Part shown: one piece after another, positions 1-8,109 of the stretch | Layout of the letters: each line of letters starts with the position of its first letter | Numbering within the stretch: position 1 is the first letter of the stretch | Assembly (NCBI GenBank): GCA_003612395.1 | Contig: RAYQ01000004.1 | Location: 62,001-126,000, forward strand | Direction: 5' to 3' | Length of the DNA stretch: 64,000 nt | DNA from: Parablautia intestinalis | GTDB lineage: Bacteria > Bacillota > Clostridia > Lachnospirales > Lachnospiraceae | The notes under the pieces: model-generated | What the model saw: the letters and a program-made list of their open reading frames with translations, nothing else | Databases searched by the model: none | What the model was told of the DNA's origin: nothing | Translations under genes and position numbers: made by a program

Positions 1-2
1 GA

Positions 3-1088
3 AAGGAGATTACTGTCTATGACAAGCATTGTCTTTCCCTGTCTAAAGAAGAAGTGGATGAGAAGTTAAAAGCAGGTATCCCCTATGTAATCAGGCAGAA
101 TAATCCTACGGAGGGTACCACCACTTTTCATGATGAAATATACGGTGATATCACAGTGGATAATTCTGAACTGGACGATATGATTCTGATTAAATCTGAC
201 GGATATCCCACTTATAATTTTGCAAATGTGGTGGACGATCACCTGATGGGAATTACCCATGTGGTAAGAGGAAATGAATACCTTTCTTCCTCGCCAAAGT
301 ACAACAGGCTTTATGAAGCCTTTGGATGGGAAGTGCCGGTTTATGTCCACTGTCCTTTGATTACGGATGAGGAACATCATAAGCTCAGCAAACGCTGTGG
401 ACATTCCTCTTATGAGGACTTAATTGAGCAGGGATTTTTGACGGAGGCAGTAGTAAATTTTGTGGCGCTTCTTGGATGGAGCCCTACGGAGAGTAATGAA
501 GAAATATTCTCGTTAAAGCAGCTGGCCGGAATTTTTGACTATTGCCATATTTCCAAATCTCCCGCTGTGTTTGATTACACTAAATTAAAATGGATGAACG
601 GTGAATATATTAAGGCAATGGACGAGAATACCTTTTATGAAATGGCAGAGCCTTACTTAAAGCAGGCCATCAGCAAAGATATAGATCTGCATAAGGTTGC
701 TTCCATGGTAAAGACACGAATTGAAATATTCCCGGATATTCCCGAGCTCGTTGATTTCCTGGAGGAACTGCCGGAGTATGATCCTTCCATGTATGCGCAC
801 AAGAAAATGAAAACCACGACAGAATCTTCACTTACGGTTTTAAAGGATCTTCTTCCTGTTCTTGAAAAGCAGGAGGACTATTCAAATGATGCACTGTATG
901 AGCTTTTGCTTTCTTATGTGTCAGAAAAAGGCTGCAAAAACGGTTATGTGTTTTGGCCTGTCCGGACGGCTGTTTCAGGAAAGCAAATGACACCGGCAGG
1001 TGCAACGGAGATCATGGAGCTTCTTGGCAAAGAAGAATCCATTGTCAGAATAAAGAAAGGAATTACTCTGCTTGAAAGCACCCAGTAA
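3..1088 (+). CDS. gltX: Glutamyl-tRNA synthetase, 3' part (5' end outside the window)
   Basis: Charges tRNA(Glu) with glutamate in the cytoplasm. The frame is open to the left edge, so the N-terminal part with the HIGH motif is missing; about 361 residues are present. What remains is typical of GluRS: a segment around YVIRQ, the conserved stretch [20 protein letters not shown], and the class I signature near positions 370-395 in the form KLSKR followed by a Gly-His pair. The helical anticodon-binding part follows and ends at TAA 1086-1088. The helicase gene starts inside the last 17 bases, so the two are probably cotranscribed. The family call is firm; only the truncation by the window limits it. 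Confidence 0.95.
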   Translation, partial: KEITVYDKHCLSLSKEEVDEKLKAGIPYVIRQNNPTEGTTTFHDEIYGDITVDNSELDDMILIKSDGYPTYNFANVVDDHLMGITHVVRGNEYLSSSPKYNRLYEAFGWEVPVYVHCPLITDEEHHKLSKRCGHSSYEDLIEQGFLTEAVVNFVALLGWSPTESNEEIFSLKQLAGIFDYCHISKSPAVFDYTKLKWMNGEYIKAMDENTFYEMAEPYLKQAISKDIDLHKVASMVKTRIEIFPDIPELVDFLEELPEYDPSMYAHKKMKTTTESSLTVLKDLLPVLEKQEDYSNDALYELLLSYVSEKGCKNGYVFWPVRTAVSGKQMTPAGATEIMELLGKEESIVRIKKGITLLESTQ

Positions 1089-2889
1089 AGCACAGGAACA
1101 GGCGATTAAACATCTGTCAGGGCCGGCGCAGGTAATCGCCGGTCCGGGCAGTGGCAAAACCTTCACAATTATCCAAAGAATTCTATATATGATTACACAT
1201 TATCGCATTCCGCCTGAGAAAATTCTTGTTATTACATATACCAAAGCCGCTGCAGGTGAAATGAAAGAACGCGGTACTAATCTGAGCGGTGTAACTTTTG
1301 GTACCTTTCACAGCATCTGCTATAACATTCTTCGCCAGTCAGGCGGTTTAAGGTCTGCTTCCCTGATTCAGGAAAAAGATAAAAGAAAGCTACTTGGCGT
1401 CCTTGCAGGCAACAGGGGCCTGTCCTCTCAATGCGATTATGACGGTATTACAAGACTTCAAAATAACATCAGTCGTCTGAAAAACTCAGGTCAGCATATA
1501 TATAAAAACCTTATGCAGGAAGAGACGATGCAAACAGAATTTTCTTTTGAGGATCTTGTTTCCATAAAGGATGAATATGACAGCTATTTAAGGGCGCAGG
1601 GGCTTTTGGACTTTGATGATATGATTACCCTGTGTCTTAAGCTTCTTACTGACAACAGTCAGGTTCTATTTAAGTATCAGCAGACATTTCAATATATTCT
1701 TACCGATGAATTTCAGGACGTTAACCTTCCCCAATATGAGATTTTAAAACTACTGGCAGGTCCGGAAGATAATTTACTGGTAGTGGGAGATGACGATCAG
1801 GCCATCTATGGGTTCAGAGGAGCAACCCCCGGCATTATGAAACAGTTTATGGAAGATTACCCAAACAGCAGGCAGATTCTTTTAACATATAATTACCGTT
1901 GCAGAGAGAGAATTGTGGAGCTAGCCGGAAGTATGATAGACCGAAACACACAGCGGTTTCAAAAGGAATTTTATCCGGTACAAAAAGGGGGCAAAATAAC
2001 GACAGCCTGCTTTGACACCCGCAGAGAGGAGGAGAGGAGGCTTTTATCTGACCTGTCCTCTTTAAACGGGGATGCGCTGGATGGCACTGCCATTATTTTA
2101 AGAACTAATCTGGAAGTGATGCAGTATGCGGAACTTTTGCGGGAATCCGGTATTGCGGTTAAGGGAAAGCGGGTGAAAGACTCTGATTTGTTTCATGGCT
2201 TTATCATGGAAGATATGGTTTCCTTTTTGGCTTATTTGTATGAAGGGAACAAACGCAGTGATTTCATGAAATTTATGAATAAACCAGATCGATTTATCTC
2301 CCGCGGGGCTCTTATCTCGGAAAAGGCGGATGAGCATACCATAAAGAAATATTATATTCAAAATGCCGCCATGCTTTCAGAGCTTCATCTTTTATTTGGA
2401 CAGCTTAAAATAGCACAGAGACTTTGCCCCCATCTGTCAATATCTTTTTTCAGAAAAACCCTTGGCTATGACGAATACCTGCGCCAAAAAGCGACAGATT
2501 ACAGAACCTGCAAAAGGTGGTTTTCGCAGGCTGATAAAATTCAGGAATATTTTAAACAATATAATTTAAGGGTTTCCGTAAGAAGTTTTGTAAACCAACT
2601 TTCCTGCAAGGAAACAGGAGGGCAGATGCAAATGGAGGAAGAAAGAGGTGTAAGTATTTTGACTATGCATGGAGCTAAAGGACTGGAATTTGACAGAGTG
2701 TTTCTGCCGGATGTAAATGATGGGATTATTCCCGGTAAAGAATGCCTGTCTCCAAATGCGCTAGAAGAAGAAAGAAGGCTCTTGTATGTTGCCATAACAA
2801 GAGCCAAAGATGAACTGTTTATCTATTATACCAAAGAAAGGGCACGGAGTTTGTCCAGATTTTTGGAAGGTCTTATTCTTCCTTCATAA
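1072..2889 (+). CDS. UvrD/Rep-type ATP-dependent DNA helicase (SF1)
   Basis: Superfamily 1 3'-5' DNA helicase of the UvrD/PcrA group, expected to act in DNA repair or replication restart. Visible motifs in order: Walker [10 protein letters not shown] near residue 25, DEFQDVN (motif II), [13 protein letters not shown] (motif III), YNYRC (motif IV), [13 protein letters not shown] (motif V) and [11 protein letters not shown] (motif VI). At 605 residues it is shorter than PcrA or UvrD (about 720-740) and lacks their long C-terminal tail. The start is TTG 1072, inside the end of gltX, with a purine-rich stretch AAGAAAGG just upstream. The stop overlaps the convergent DUF1292 gene by 17 bases. It could be a UvrD paralogue rather than the housekeeping PcrA. 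Confidence 0.9.
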   Translation: MKAPSKAQEQAIKHLSGPAQVIAGPGSGKTFTIIQRILYMITHYRIPPEKILVITYTKAAAGEMKERGTNLSGVTFGTFHSICYNILRQSGGLRSASLIQEKDKRKLLGVLAGNRGLSSQCDYDGITRLQNNISRLKNSGQHIYKNLMQEETMQTEFSFEDLVSIKDEYDSYLRAQGLLDFDDMITLCLKLLTDNSQVLFKYQQTFQYILTDEFQDVNLPQYEILKLLAGPEDNLLVVGDDDQAIYGFRGATPGIMKQFMEDYPNSRQILLTYNYRCRERIVELAGSMIDRNTQRFQKEFYPVQKGGKITTACFDTRREEERRLLSDLSSLNGDALDGTAIILRTNLEVMQYAELLRESGIAVKGKRVKDSDLFHGFIMEDMVSFLAYLYEGNKRSDFMKFMNKPDRFISRGALISEKADEHTIKKYYIQNAAMLSELHLLFGQLKIAQRLCPHLSISFFRKTLGYDEYLRQKATDYRTCKRWFSQADKIQEYFKQYNLRVSVRSFVNQLSCKETGGQMQMEEERGVSILTMHGAKGLEFDRVFLPDVNDGIIPGKECLSPNALEEERRLLYVAITRAKDELFIYYTKERARSLSRFLEGLILPS

Positions 2890-3232
2890 ATTCGTCAAAT
2901 TCATTGTTGTCAAGGTACTCATCAAATGCATCTGAAACGATTTCATATTCTTCGTCTTCCTCAATATATTCCAGAACAGGCTCCTCGTCCGGATCGTCTT
3001 TATTTTCGTAATAGCGATAAAACCATACTTCACCATCGTTGTTTTCACCATTTTCATCTAACGGAAGAAGTACAATATAATCCTGTTTGCTGACAGAAAG
3101 TATGGTGACAATAGCACAGGTAACAGTAGTGCCGTCCATCAGGTCAAGCGTCACTGTCATTTCCTCATCTTTATTTTCCGGCTGGGAATTGAATGGATTA
3201 TTTAAGCTTTCCGCTTTTTTATTTTTACTCAT
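2873..3232 (-). CDS. DUF1292 (UPF0473/YrzB-like) acidic protein
   Basis: A 119-residue, strongly acidic cytoplasmic protein of the DUF1292 family. The core runs from MTVTLDLMDG through YIVLLPLDE to VWFYRYYE, the short beta-rich pattern of this family, followed by an acidic tail rich in Asp and Glu. The start ATG at 3232 has a good Shine-Dalgarno AAAGGAGG a few bases upstream, and a sigma-A-like promoter lies at 3262-3290. It is transcribed convergently to the helicase gene and overlaps its end by 17 bases. In other Firmicutes the family often sits near alaS/ruvX-type genes; that context is absent here. Function unknown. Confidence 0.85.
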   Translation of the reverse strand: MSKNKKAESLNNPFNSQPENKDEEMTVTLDLMDGTTVTCAIVTILSVSKQDYIVLLPLDENGENNDGEVWFYRYYENKDDPDEEPVLEYIEEDEEYEIVSDAFDEYLDNNEFDEFMKEE

Positions 3233-3261
3233 CTGAGCCTCCTTTTATACTTATTGTAACT

Positions 3262-3290
3262 ATTTTACTAATAGATTCACATCTATGCAA
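3262..3290 (-). promoter_or_regulatory. Sigma-A-like promoter for the DUF1292 gene
   Basis: On the minus strand, TTGCAT (3290-3285) and TAAAAT (3267-3262) are separated by exactly 17 bases, about 30 bases upstream of the DUF1292 start. Confidence 0.6.
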
Positions 3291-3309
3291 CAGAAGTTTC
3301 AATTTTTTT

Positions 3310-3339
3310 TTGCAAATAATGTCATAGTTATGTTATGAT
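3310..3339 (+). promoter_or_regulatory. Probable promoter for the GH13-like gene
   Basis: TTGCAA (3310-3315) and TATGAT (3334-3339) with an 18-base spacer, about 90 bases upstream of the GH13-like start. It is back to back with the minus-strand DUF1292 promoter. Confidence 0.5.
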
Positions 3340-3426
3340 AAATTATAACGCATATGGATTAAATTTTAAGCATAACATGCGGATGATTCGCGCCGCGTGC
3401 TGACTGTTGTTTTTACTGGAGGGCGC

Positions 3427-5574
3427 ATGGAAAAAAAATGGAAAGTTATGTATTTTCAGCCGGAAAAGCCGGGAACTTTTATAGAAGAGCACAAAGGTGC
3501 AGAAAACAAAGCAGAAACCAATAAAGTTGGAAAGAGCAAAGTTGTAGACAGCAGTGCTGTAGCTAACAAAGTTGTAGCCAACAAAGTTGAAACCAGCATA
3601 ATGGAAGACGCCAGGTCAGAAGATAACAGACCCGAAAGAAGTACGGTAAAATTTGCAGCAAATCTGTTAACGAACGAAGACTGCGGGGTAATTTTATATG
3701 ATCGGAAAGGAGCCCAGAAGCGCTTTCCGTTTCACGAAAAAGGAAAGCGGGGAACGCTTTATGGTCTTGAGCTGCAAGGTGAAGGGATAACGGACCGCAC
3801 GTATAATTTTTATGAGGGAAATCAAATCATTACGGATCCCTATGCCAAAGAAGTACACGGGCTTGAAAAGTGGGGAGCCGGGAGAACCAGAAAACGCAAA
3901 ACCTATGGTGTTTTATCCTGGCAGGATTTTGACTGGCAGGATGATAAACCGCTTATGATTCCGCTTGAAGACAGTATCTTTTACGGTCTTAATGTGCGGG
4001 CATTTACAATGCACAAAAGCTCAGGGGTAAAAGACAGGGGAACCTTTGAGGGGATTGTTGAAAAAATTCCTTATCTGAAAGAGCTTGGCATTACTGCAGT
4101 AGAGCTTATGCCCTGCTATGAATATGATGAGTGTATGATTGAAGACAGGAAGGGAGAAATGCCTGAAGGGCAGGATAATGCAGGTATTAACACCAGTTTG
4201 TCTTTGCATCCCGAAGACAGCGATGAAACCGCCTTTTCAGATGTATTCCTTAAGCAAACGGCTGTGAAAGCCGGCGACAGGCATGAAGCAGTGCGGTTGA
4301 ACTGCTGGGGATTTCAGAAGGGATTTTATTTTTCACCCAAAGCTGCATACAGCGCTGTGGGTTCACCCGTTATTTCTTTCAAAAATATGGTTCGGGAGCT
4401 TCACAAAAACGGAATAGAAGTTATTGTGCAATTTTATTTCCCGGAGGGTATCAGACAGCTTTACATGCTGGATGTCGTAAAGCATTGGGTACTGGAATAC
4501 CATATTGACGGGGTGCGGATAAACGGTTTTGGTATTCCGGTCAGGCTCTTAGCGGAGGAACCTGTTCTTAAAAATACAAAAATATGGTGTGAAAGCTACA
4601 GGGATGAGGATTTACCCTACATTACCAATCCGGTGTTTAAGAACTTTATTGCAAATAACGGAAATTTCAGAAATGATATGAGACGTTTCCTAAAGGGCGA
4701 TGCAAACCTGATGAATCAGGTGGTTTACTACCAGCGCCGCAATCCTGCTGCTTACGGTGTAGTAAACTATATGGCGGATTATGACGGATTTTCGCTGTAT
4801 GACAGTGTTTCTTATGGAAATAAGCATAACGAGGCAAACGGGGAGGATAACAGGGACGGAACAAACGACAATTTTTCCTGGAACTGCGGCGTGGAAGGGC
4901 ACACACGCAGGAAAGCGGTTTTGTCCCTTCGCCAGACACAGATTAAAAACGCGCTTTCCTTTGTACTTCTGTCCCAGGGAATTCCTTTTATTTTCAGCGG
5001 AGATGAATTTGGAGCCACCCGTAACGGGAATAATAACTGCTACTGTCAGGATAATGAAACCGGCTGGATAAACTGGAAAAAGAATAGTTTTGCAAATGAA
5101 ATACTTGCATATGTCAGGTTTTTGGTCCACCTTAGGCGTAAGCATCCAATTCTCCATATGAAAGACGAACTAAAAATAATGGATTATAAAGGATGTGGTT
5201 TCCCTGATTTGTCTTATCATGGAACAGAAGCCTGGAGACCTGATTTTAGCTATATCAGCCAGGTTATCGGCATCGTTTTGTGTGGTCAGTATGCGCCGGG
5301 GCAGGAAGATGATTCCTTTTATATTGCCTGTAACATGCACTGGACCCCGCACAAGCTGGCTTTGCCAAAGCTGGGCAAGGATAAAAGCTGGACTAAGATC
5401 GCAGATACTACTTTTGTATGGGGACAGGATGTTGATGAGCATAACCACATACAGGACAGTTCTATTATAACTATAAATGGAAGGAACATTGCAATTTTTA
5501 AGACAGAGAAAATAATTGTTCAAAGAGGAGGTCCTAAGAGGACGCCTGTCAGAGGAAGGCGTCAGAAAAAATGA
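3427..5574 (+). CDS. Isoamylase/GlgX-like GH13 protein, probably catalytically inactive
   Basis: A 715-residue protein with the layout of glycogen-debranching GH13 enzymes: a hydrophilic N-terminal extension with a degenerate NKV/ANKV repeat (about residues 25-60), a CBM48-like region, then the amylase barrel. The conserved segment KHNEANGEDNRDG, followed by SWNCG, identifies the isoamylase group. Catalytic positions are altered. The nucleophile Asp of the GFRxD motif is Asn366 (GVRIN). Region I, normally DVVxNH, reads QFYFPEG at 335-341. The His of region IV (HDGF) is Tyr452 (YDGF). Only the acid Glu389 (IWCES) remains. ATG 3427 follows GGAGGG at a short spacing; an in-frame GTG at 3397 is the alternative. 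The stop overlaps the next start as ATGA. Family firm, inactivity inferred. Confidence 0.85.
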   Translation: MEKKWKVMYFQPEKPGTFIEEHKGAENKAETNKVGKSKVVDSSAVANKVVANKVETSIMEDARSEDNRPERSTVKFAANLLTNEDCGVILYDRKGAQKRFPFHEKGKRGTLYGLELQGEGITDRTYNFYEGNQIITDPYAKEVHGLEKWGAGRTRKRKTYGVLSWQDFDWQDDKPLMIPLEDSIFYGLNVRAFTMHKSSGVKDRGTFEGIVEKIPYLKELGITAVELMPCYEYDECMIEDRKGEMPEGQDNAGINTSLSLHPEDSDETAFSDVFLKQTAVKAGDRHEAVRLNCWGFQKGFYFSPKAAYSAVGSPVISFKNMVRELHKNGIEVIVQFYFPEGIRQLYMLDVVKHWVLEYHIDGVRINGFGIPVRLLAEEPVLKNTKIWCESYRDEDLPYITNPVFKNFIANNGNFRNDMRRFLKGDANLMNQVVYYQRRNPAAYGVVNYMADYDGFSLYDSVSYGNKHNEANGEDNRDGTNDNFSWNCGVEGHTRRKAVLSLRQTQIKNALSFVLLSQGIPFIFSGDEFGATRNGNNNCYCQDNETGWINWKKNSFANEILAYVRFLVHLRRKHPILHMKDELKIMDYKGCGFPDLSYHGTEAWRPDFSYISQVIGIVLCGQYAPGQEDDSFYIACNMHWTPHKLALPKLGKDKSWTKIADTTFVWGQDVDEHNHIQDSSIITINGRNIAIFKTEKIIVQRGGPKRTPVRGRRQKK

Positions 5575-6101
5575 AAGTCTGGAAACATTTTAAAACCATA
5601 ACATATCACAAATACCTGGTAATGAAGGGCTGCTTTAAGGTGGGACTGTATAAACAGGGCCTTTTACATGATTTGTCAAAATACAGTCCTGGTGAGTTTT
5701 GGATAGGCGTAAAATATTATCAGGGGACGCGCAGTCCTAATGCCGCCGAAAGAGAAGATATTGGGTATTCTACCGCCTGGCTCCATCATAAGGGAAGGAA
5801 CCGGCATCACTATGAATACTGGATTGATTATGGCGGGAAAGATATCCCTGGCGGTGTGGCGCCGGTTCCAATGCCGGTAAATTATGTGGTGGAAATGCTG
5901 ATGGATCGTATTGCTGCCTGCAAGGTCTATAACGGGGTTAAATATACAGACAAATCTCCTTTAGAGTATTACAATTTAGGGAAAGAAAAAGCTCCTATGC
6001 ATCCAAAGACCAGAGAGCTTTTGGAAAAACTTCTTAACATGCTGGCAAAGGAGGGGGAAGATATTACCTTTGGCTATATAAAAAAAGAGCTTTTACGATA
6101 A
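5571..6101 (+). CDS. DUF5662 family protein
   Basis: A 176-residue protein matching the DUF5662 family, common in Lachnospiraceae. The N-terminal part contains LLHDLSKYSPGEF, where an HD pair could bind metal, and later WLHHKGRNRHHYEYW with several His residues, which suggests an HD-like hydrolase core. No signal peptide or membrane segment is seen, so it is probably cytoplasmic. It starts with an ATGA overlap on the GH13-like gene, so the two are translationally coupled. Substrate unknown; the HD-fold reading is an inference from the spacing of His and Asp residues. Confidence 0.75.
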   Translation: MKVWKHFKTITYHKYLVMKGCFKVGLYKQGLLHDLSKYSPGEFWIGVKYYQGTRSPNAAEREDIGYSTAWLHHKGRNRHHYEYWIDYGGKDIPGGVAPVPMPVNYVVEMLMDRIAACKVYNGVKYTDKSPLEYYNLGKEKAPMHPKTRELLEKLLNMLAKEGEDITFGYIKKELLR

Positions 6102-6156
6102 CCCTTTTCCTGTCTCCTGCATATGATAAAGCATATGAAAAAGGAGAGATGAATGC

Positions 6157-6492
6157 ATGAATTGTTTAATTTTGGTATTATTGCTTTTGTGCTGCGGGAA
6201 TAAGGGAGGCTGTTTTTCTTCTAACTGTGATGACGGCTGTTCCCGCGACAGGAATGAACGCTGCGAATGCAGCAGTAGAAACGGAAATTGCGGTCGTGAT
6301 AATGAAGGCTGTGGCTGCGGTAATCGTGGCGGCGGAAGCGGAAATTGCGGTAATGTTCGTCCGGACAATGATGACTGCGGCTGCAGAAATGATTTCCGTC
6401 CGGAGCCGCGCTTTGAATCAAGGTCATTTTCCTTTAACCAAAGCGATATGTGCGGCTGTGAGGAACCTCAAAACAATAATGACGGCAGATAA
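6157..6492 (+). CDS. Small Cys/Gly/Asn-rich protein (high-cysteine HCB type)
   Basis: A 111-residue protein with a short hydrophobic N-terminus (MNCLILVLLLLCCG) followed by a region with 16 cysteines, many Gly, Asn and Asp and repeated CGC or GNCG units, then a Cys-poor tail ending in MCGCEEPQ. Start ATG 6157 has AAGGAGA nine bases upstream. The shape resembles the small 'chorion class high-cysteine' proteins annotated in Lachnospiraceae, whose function is unknown. The hydrophobic start could be a membrane anchor or an uncleaved signal, and the cysteines could bind metal or form disulfides. A strong terminator follows at 6595-6627. The good ribosome site and the terminator argue that it is a real gene despite its composition. 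Confidence 0.65.
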   Translation: MNCLILVLLLLCCGNKGGCFSSNCDDGCSRDRNERCECSSRNGNCGRDNEGCGCGNRGGGSGNCGNVRPDNDDCGCRNDFRPEPRFESRSFSFNQSDMCGCEEPQNNNDGR

Positions 6493-6515
6493 TAAAACTG
6501 TACTTTACTGTCTGT

Positions 6516-6593
6516 AAACAATGGATGCCAGGCTTCGCCAGTCATCCTTATGTTAACAAACGCCGCTACGCTTTGCGAGTCGGCTTATTGTAA
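6516..6593 (+). repeat. Two adjacent copies of the dispersed 39-bp hairpin repeat
   Basis: Copy 1 (6516-6554) has stem arms GGATG (6523-6527) and CATCC (6543-6547) around GGC-TTC-GCC. Copy 2 (6555-6593) directly follows; its arms are GCCG and CGGC around CGC-TTT-GCG. The two differ in sequence but keep the length and the pairing. Confidence 0.8.
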
Positions 6594-6594
6594 G

Positions 6595-6627
6595 AAAAAT
6601 GTGCGGGGATAACCCGCACATTTTTTT
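6595..6627 (+). terminator. Rho-independent terminator after the Cys-rich gene
   Basis: A 13-bp stem, AAAAATGTGCGGG paired with CCCGCACATTTTT, with loop GATAA, running into seven T. It sits between oppositely oriented copies of the 39-bp repeat. Confidence 0.85.
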
Positions 6628-6666
6628 GATAAATAAGCCGGTCTGCGAAGCGTGGCAGAGCTTTAT
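6628..6666 (-). repeat. 39-bp repeat copy, minus orientation
   Basis: Read on the minus strand it contains CACGCTTCGC and ends in GGCTTATTTAT, matching the family. It is inverted relative to 6555-6593, so copies flank the terminator on both sides. Confidence 0.75.
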
Positions 6667-6723
6667 AAGATGCCATGCTTCTCATACCATCGTGTGTTCT
6701 TAAAATTTTGATTAAAATTTAAT

Positions 6724-6752
6724 TTTCAAAATTTGAAATGTCATGTTATAAT
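6724..6752 (+). promoter_or_regulatory. Possible promoter for the GtrA-like gene
   Basis: A perfect TATAAT at 6747-6752 with a weak -35 (TTTCAA, 6724-6729) at 17-base spacing. Confidence 0.45.
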
Positions 6753-6785
6753 ACTGTTTGTGTCTGCATCATACATTCACAATAT

Positions 6786-6824
6786 GACAAACGCTGTCAC
6801 GCTTTGCGGGCAGGCTTGTTGTAA
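6786..6824 (+). repeat. 39-bp repeat copy
   Basis: Contains CTGTCACGCTTTGCGG and ends GGCTTGTTGTAA; CGC-TTT-GCG hairpin core. It lies between the promoter-like TATAAT and the GtrA-like gene, so it would be in that transcript's leader. Confidence 0.8.
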
Positions 6825-6882
6825 TAGCAAATTTATGTCTGCTTGTGCCTGAGAGCACAAATTTGCAGGTTGAGAAGGGAGC

Positions 6883-7320
6883 ATGGTTATTAAGATGAAA
6901 AATTTACTGAACCAGATTTTCCGCTTTGGTATTGTAGGACTGTTCTGCTTTTTTATTGATTATGGAATAACCACTGGATTTACCAATCAGCTTGGTGTAC
7001 ACTATCTGATTTCAAAGCTGCTGGGCTTTGTGGTATCGGCAGTTGTCAATTACATTTTAAGTATTAAATTTGTATTCACCCACAAGAAAGAAATGGGAAA
7101 AGGAAAGGAATTCAGTGTTTTTCTTGTTCTCTCTGTTATTGGACTTGTAATCAATGAAATTGTTATGTTCCTGTGCATAGATGGTATATATGGGCACAGC
7201 GCGGATTTGCAGGCAGTTATTTCGGATTCTCTTATGGTTTCCTTAAGTACAATTGCCGCAACCGGTGTAGTAATGGTATACAATTTCATTTCGAGAAAGC
7301 TGTTTCTGGAAAGAAAATAA
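6883..7320 (+). CDS. GtrA family membrane protein
   Basis: A 145-residue membrane protein of the GtrA/DPMS1-like family, whose members are thought to move lipid-linked sugars across or within the membrane for cell-surface glycans. Four hydrophobic segments are visible (about residues 12-30, 38-60, 78-98 and 110-138). The first carries the family pattern FRFGIVGLFCFFIDYG. ATG 6883 follows GAGAAGGGAG, and an internal ATG at 6895 is a possible alternative. The next gene starts immediately at the stop, so the two form a unit. No glycosyltransferase lies nearby, so the substrate is not indicated. Confidence 0.85.
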   Translation: MVIKMKNLLNQIFRFGIVGLFCFFIDYGITTGFTNQLGVHYLISKLLGFVVSAVVNYILSIKFVFTHKKEMGKGKEFSVFLVLSVIGLVINEIVMFLCIDGIYGHSADLQAVISDSLMVSLSTIAATGVVMVYNFISRKLFLERK

Positions 7321-8076
7321 ATGATGGATCCGGAACGTTTTGATGAGATTAAAAACAGAATTATAGGCTCTGAAAGAGAAAGGAGCGGGATAGGCACTTT
7401 AAAGGAAAAAACGGTACATGCTGTTTTAAAGGATTACTATGCATTGGGCCGTGAAATGCAGGAGATATCCCTTGACGGATATGTGGCGGATATTTATACC
7501 GGTACAGAAATTATTGAGATACAAACTGCTAATTTTAACCGGATGCGCAGTAAGCTGGATAAATTTCTTCCGAAATATCCGGTGACAATTGTATATCCTA
7601 TTCCAAAGATTAAATACTTAGTCTGGATGGATGAAGAAACCGGAGAATGTTCCAAACCGCGCAAAAGCACTGTGAAAGGGTCTGTTTACAGGGCTTTTTA
7701 TGAGTTATACAAAATAAAACCGTATCTGGCAAACCCTAATCTGCATCTTTGCTTTCCTTTTTTAGAACTGGAAGAATATCGTCTTTTAAACGGATGGAGT
7801 CAGGATAAGAAAAGAGGCTCCTGCCGTTATGACAGAATTCCCAAGGCACTTTTAGGAGAAATGCGATTTGACCAATTAAAGGACTATACGCAGCTTATTC
7901 CTCCTTATCTTGCAGAACCTTTTACCGTTGTCGAATTTGGAAAAGCAGTAAAGGAACAAAAGCAGATTGCCGGCATGGTTTTACATATTTTAAATTATTT
8001 AAAGGTGATAGAACGGTGTGAAAACAGGGGAAGAAGCTATACCTATCGGATTATAAACAGTGACAACTTATTGTAA
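7321..8076 (+). CDS. Uncharacterised protein, possible PD-(D/E)XK nuclease fold
   Basis: A 251-residue protein that I do not recognise by name. About residues 30-95 contain HAVLKDYY, then DGYVADIYTGTEIIEIQTAN and a basic stretch. The order Asp, then Glu-x-Gln in adjacent strands is the pattern of PD-(D/E)XK nuclease-like domains. The C-terminal third (about residues 185-245) looks like a small winged-helix domain: a run of helices, then ERCENRGRSYTYRI. It begins directly after the GtrA-like stop; ATG 7321 and ATG 7324 are equally possible. Hydrophilic, no signal peptide. The nuclease reading is an inference from motif spacing only. Confidence 0.6.
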   Translation: MMDPERFDEIKNRIIGSERERSGIGTLKEKTVHAVLKDYYALGREMQEISLDGYVADIYTGTEIIEIQTANFNRMRSKLDKFLPKYPVTIVYPIPKIKYLVWMDEETGECSKPRKSTVKGSVYRAFYELYKIKPYLANPNLHLCFPFLELEEYRLLNGWSQDKKRGSCRYDRIPKALLGEMRFDQLKDYTQLIPPYLAEPFTVVEFGKAVKEQKQIAGMVLHILNYLKVIERCENRGRSYTYRIINSDNLL

Positions 8077-8109
8077 TGAAAGAGCAGACGAGGGAGAAAG
8101 CCAAAAGAA

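Larger units (their letters stand above)
6493..6882. other. Repeat-rich intergenic region of about 390 bases
   Basis: No gene. It contains four copies of the dispersed 39-bp repeat (6516-6554, 6555-6593, 6628-6666 on the minus strand, 6786-6824), a terminator at 6595-6627, a TATAAT at 6747-6752, and a weak inverted repeat with GCAAATTT and AAATTTGC arms just upstream of the GtrA-like gene. Confidence 0.7.

Noticed and set aside
4690..5157. Minus-strand frame of 155 codons
   Set aside because: Antisense to the GH13-like gene, no ribosome site or family match.
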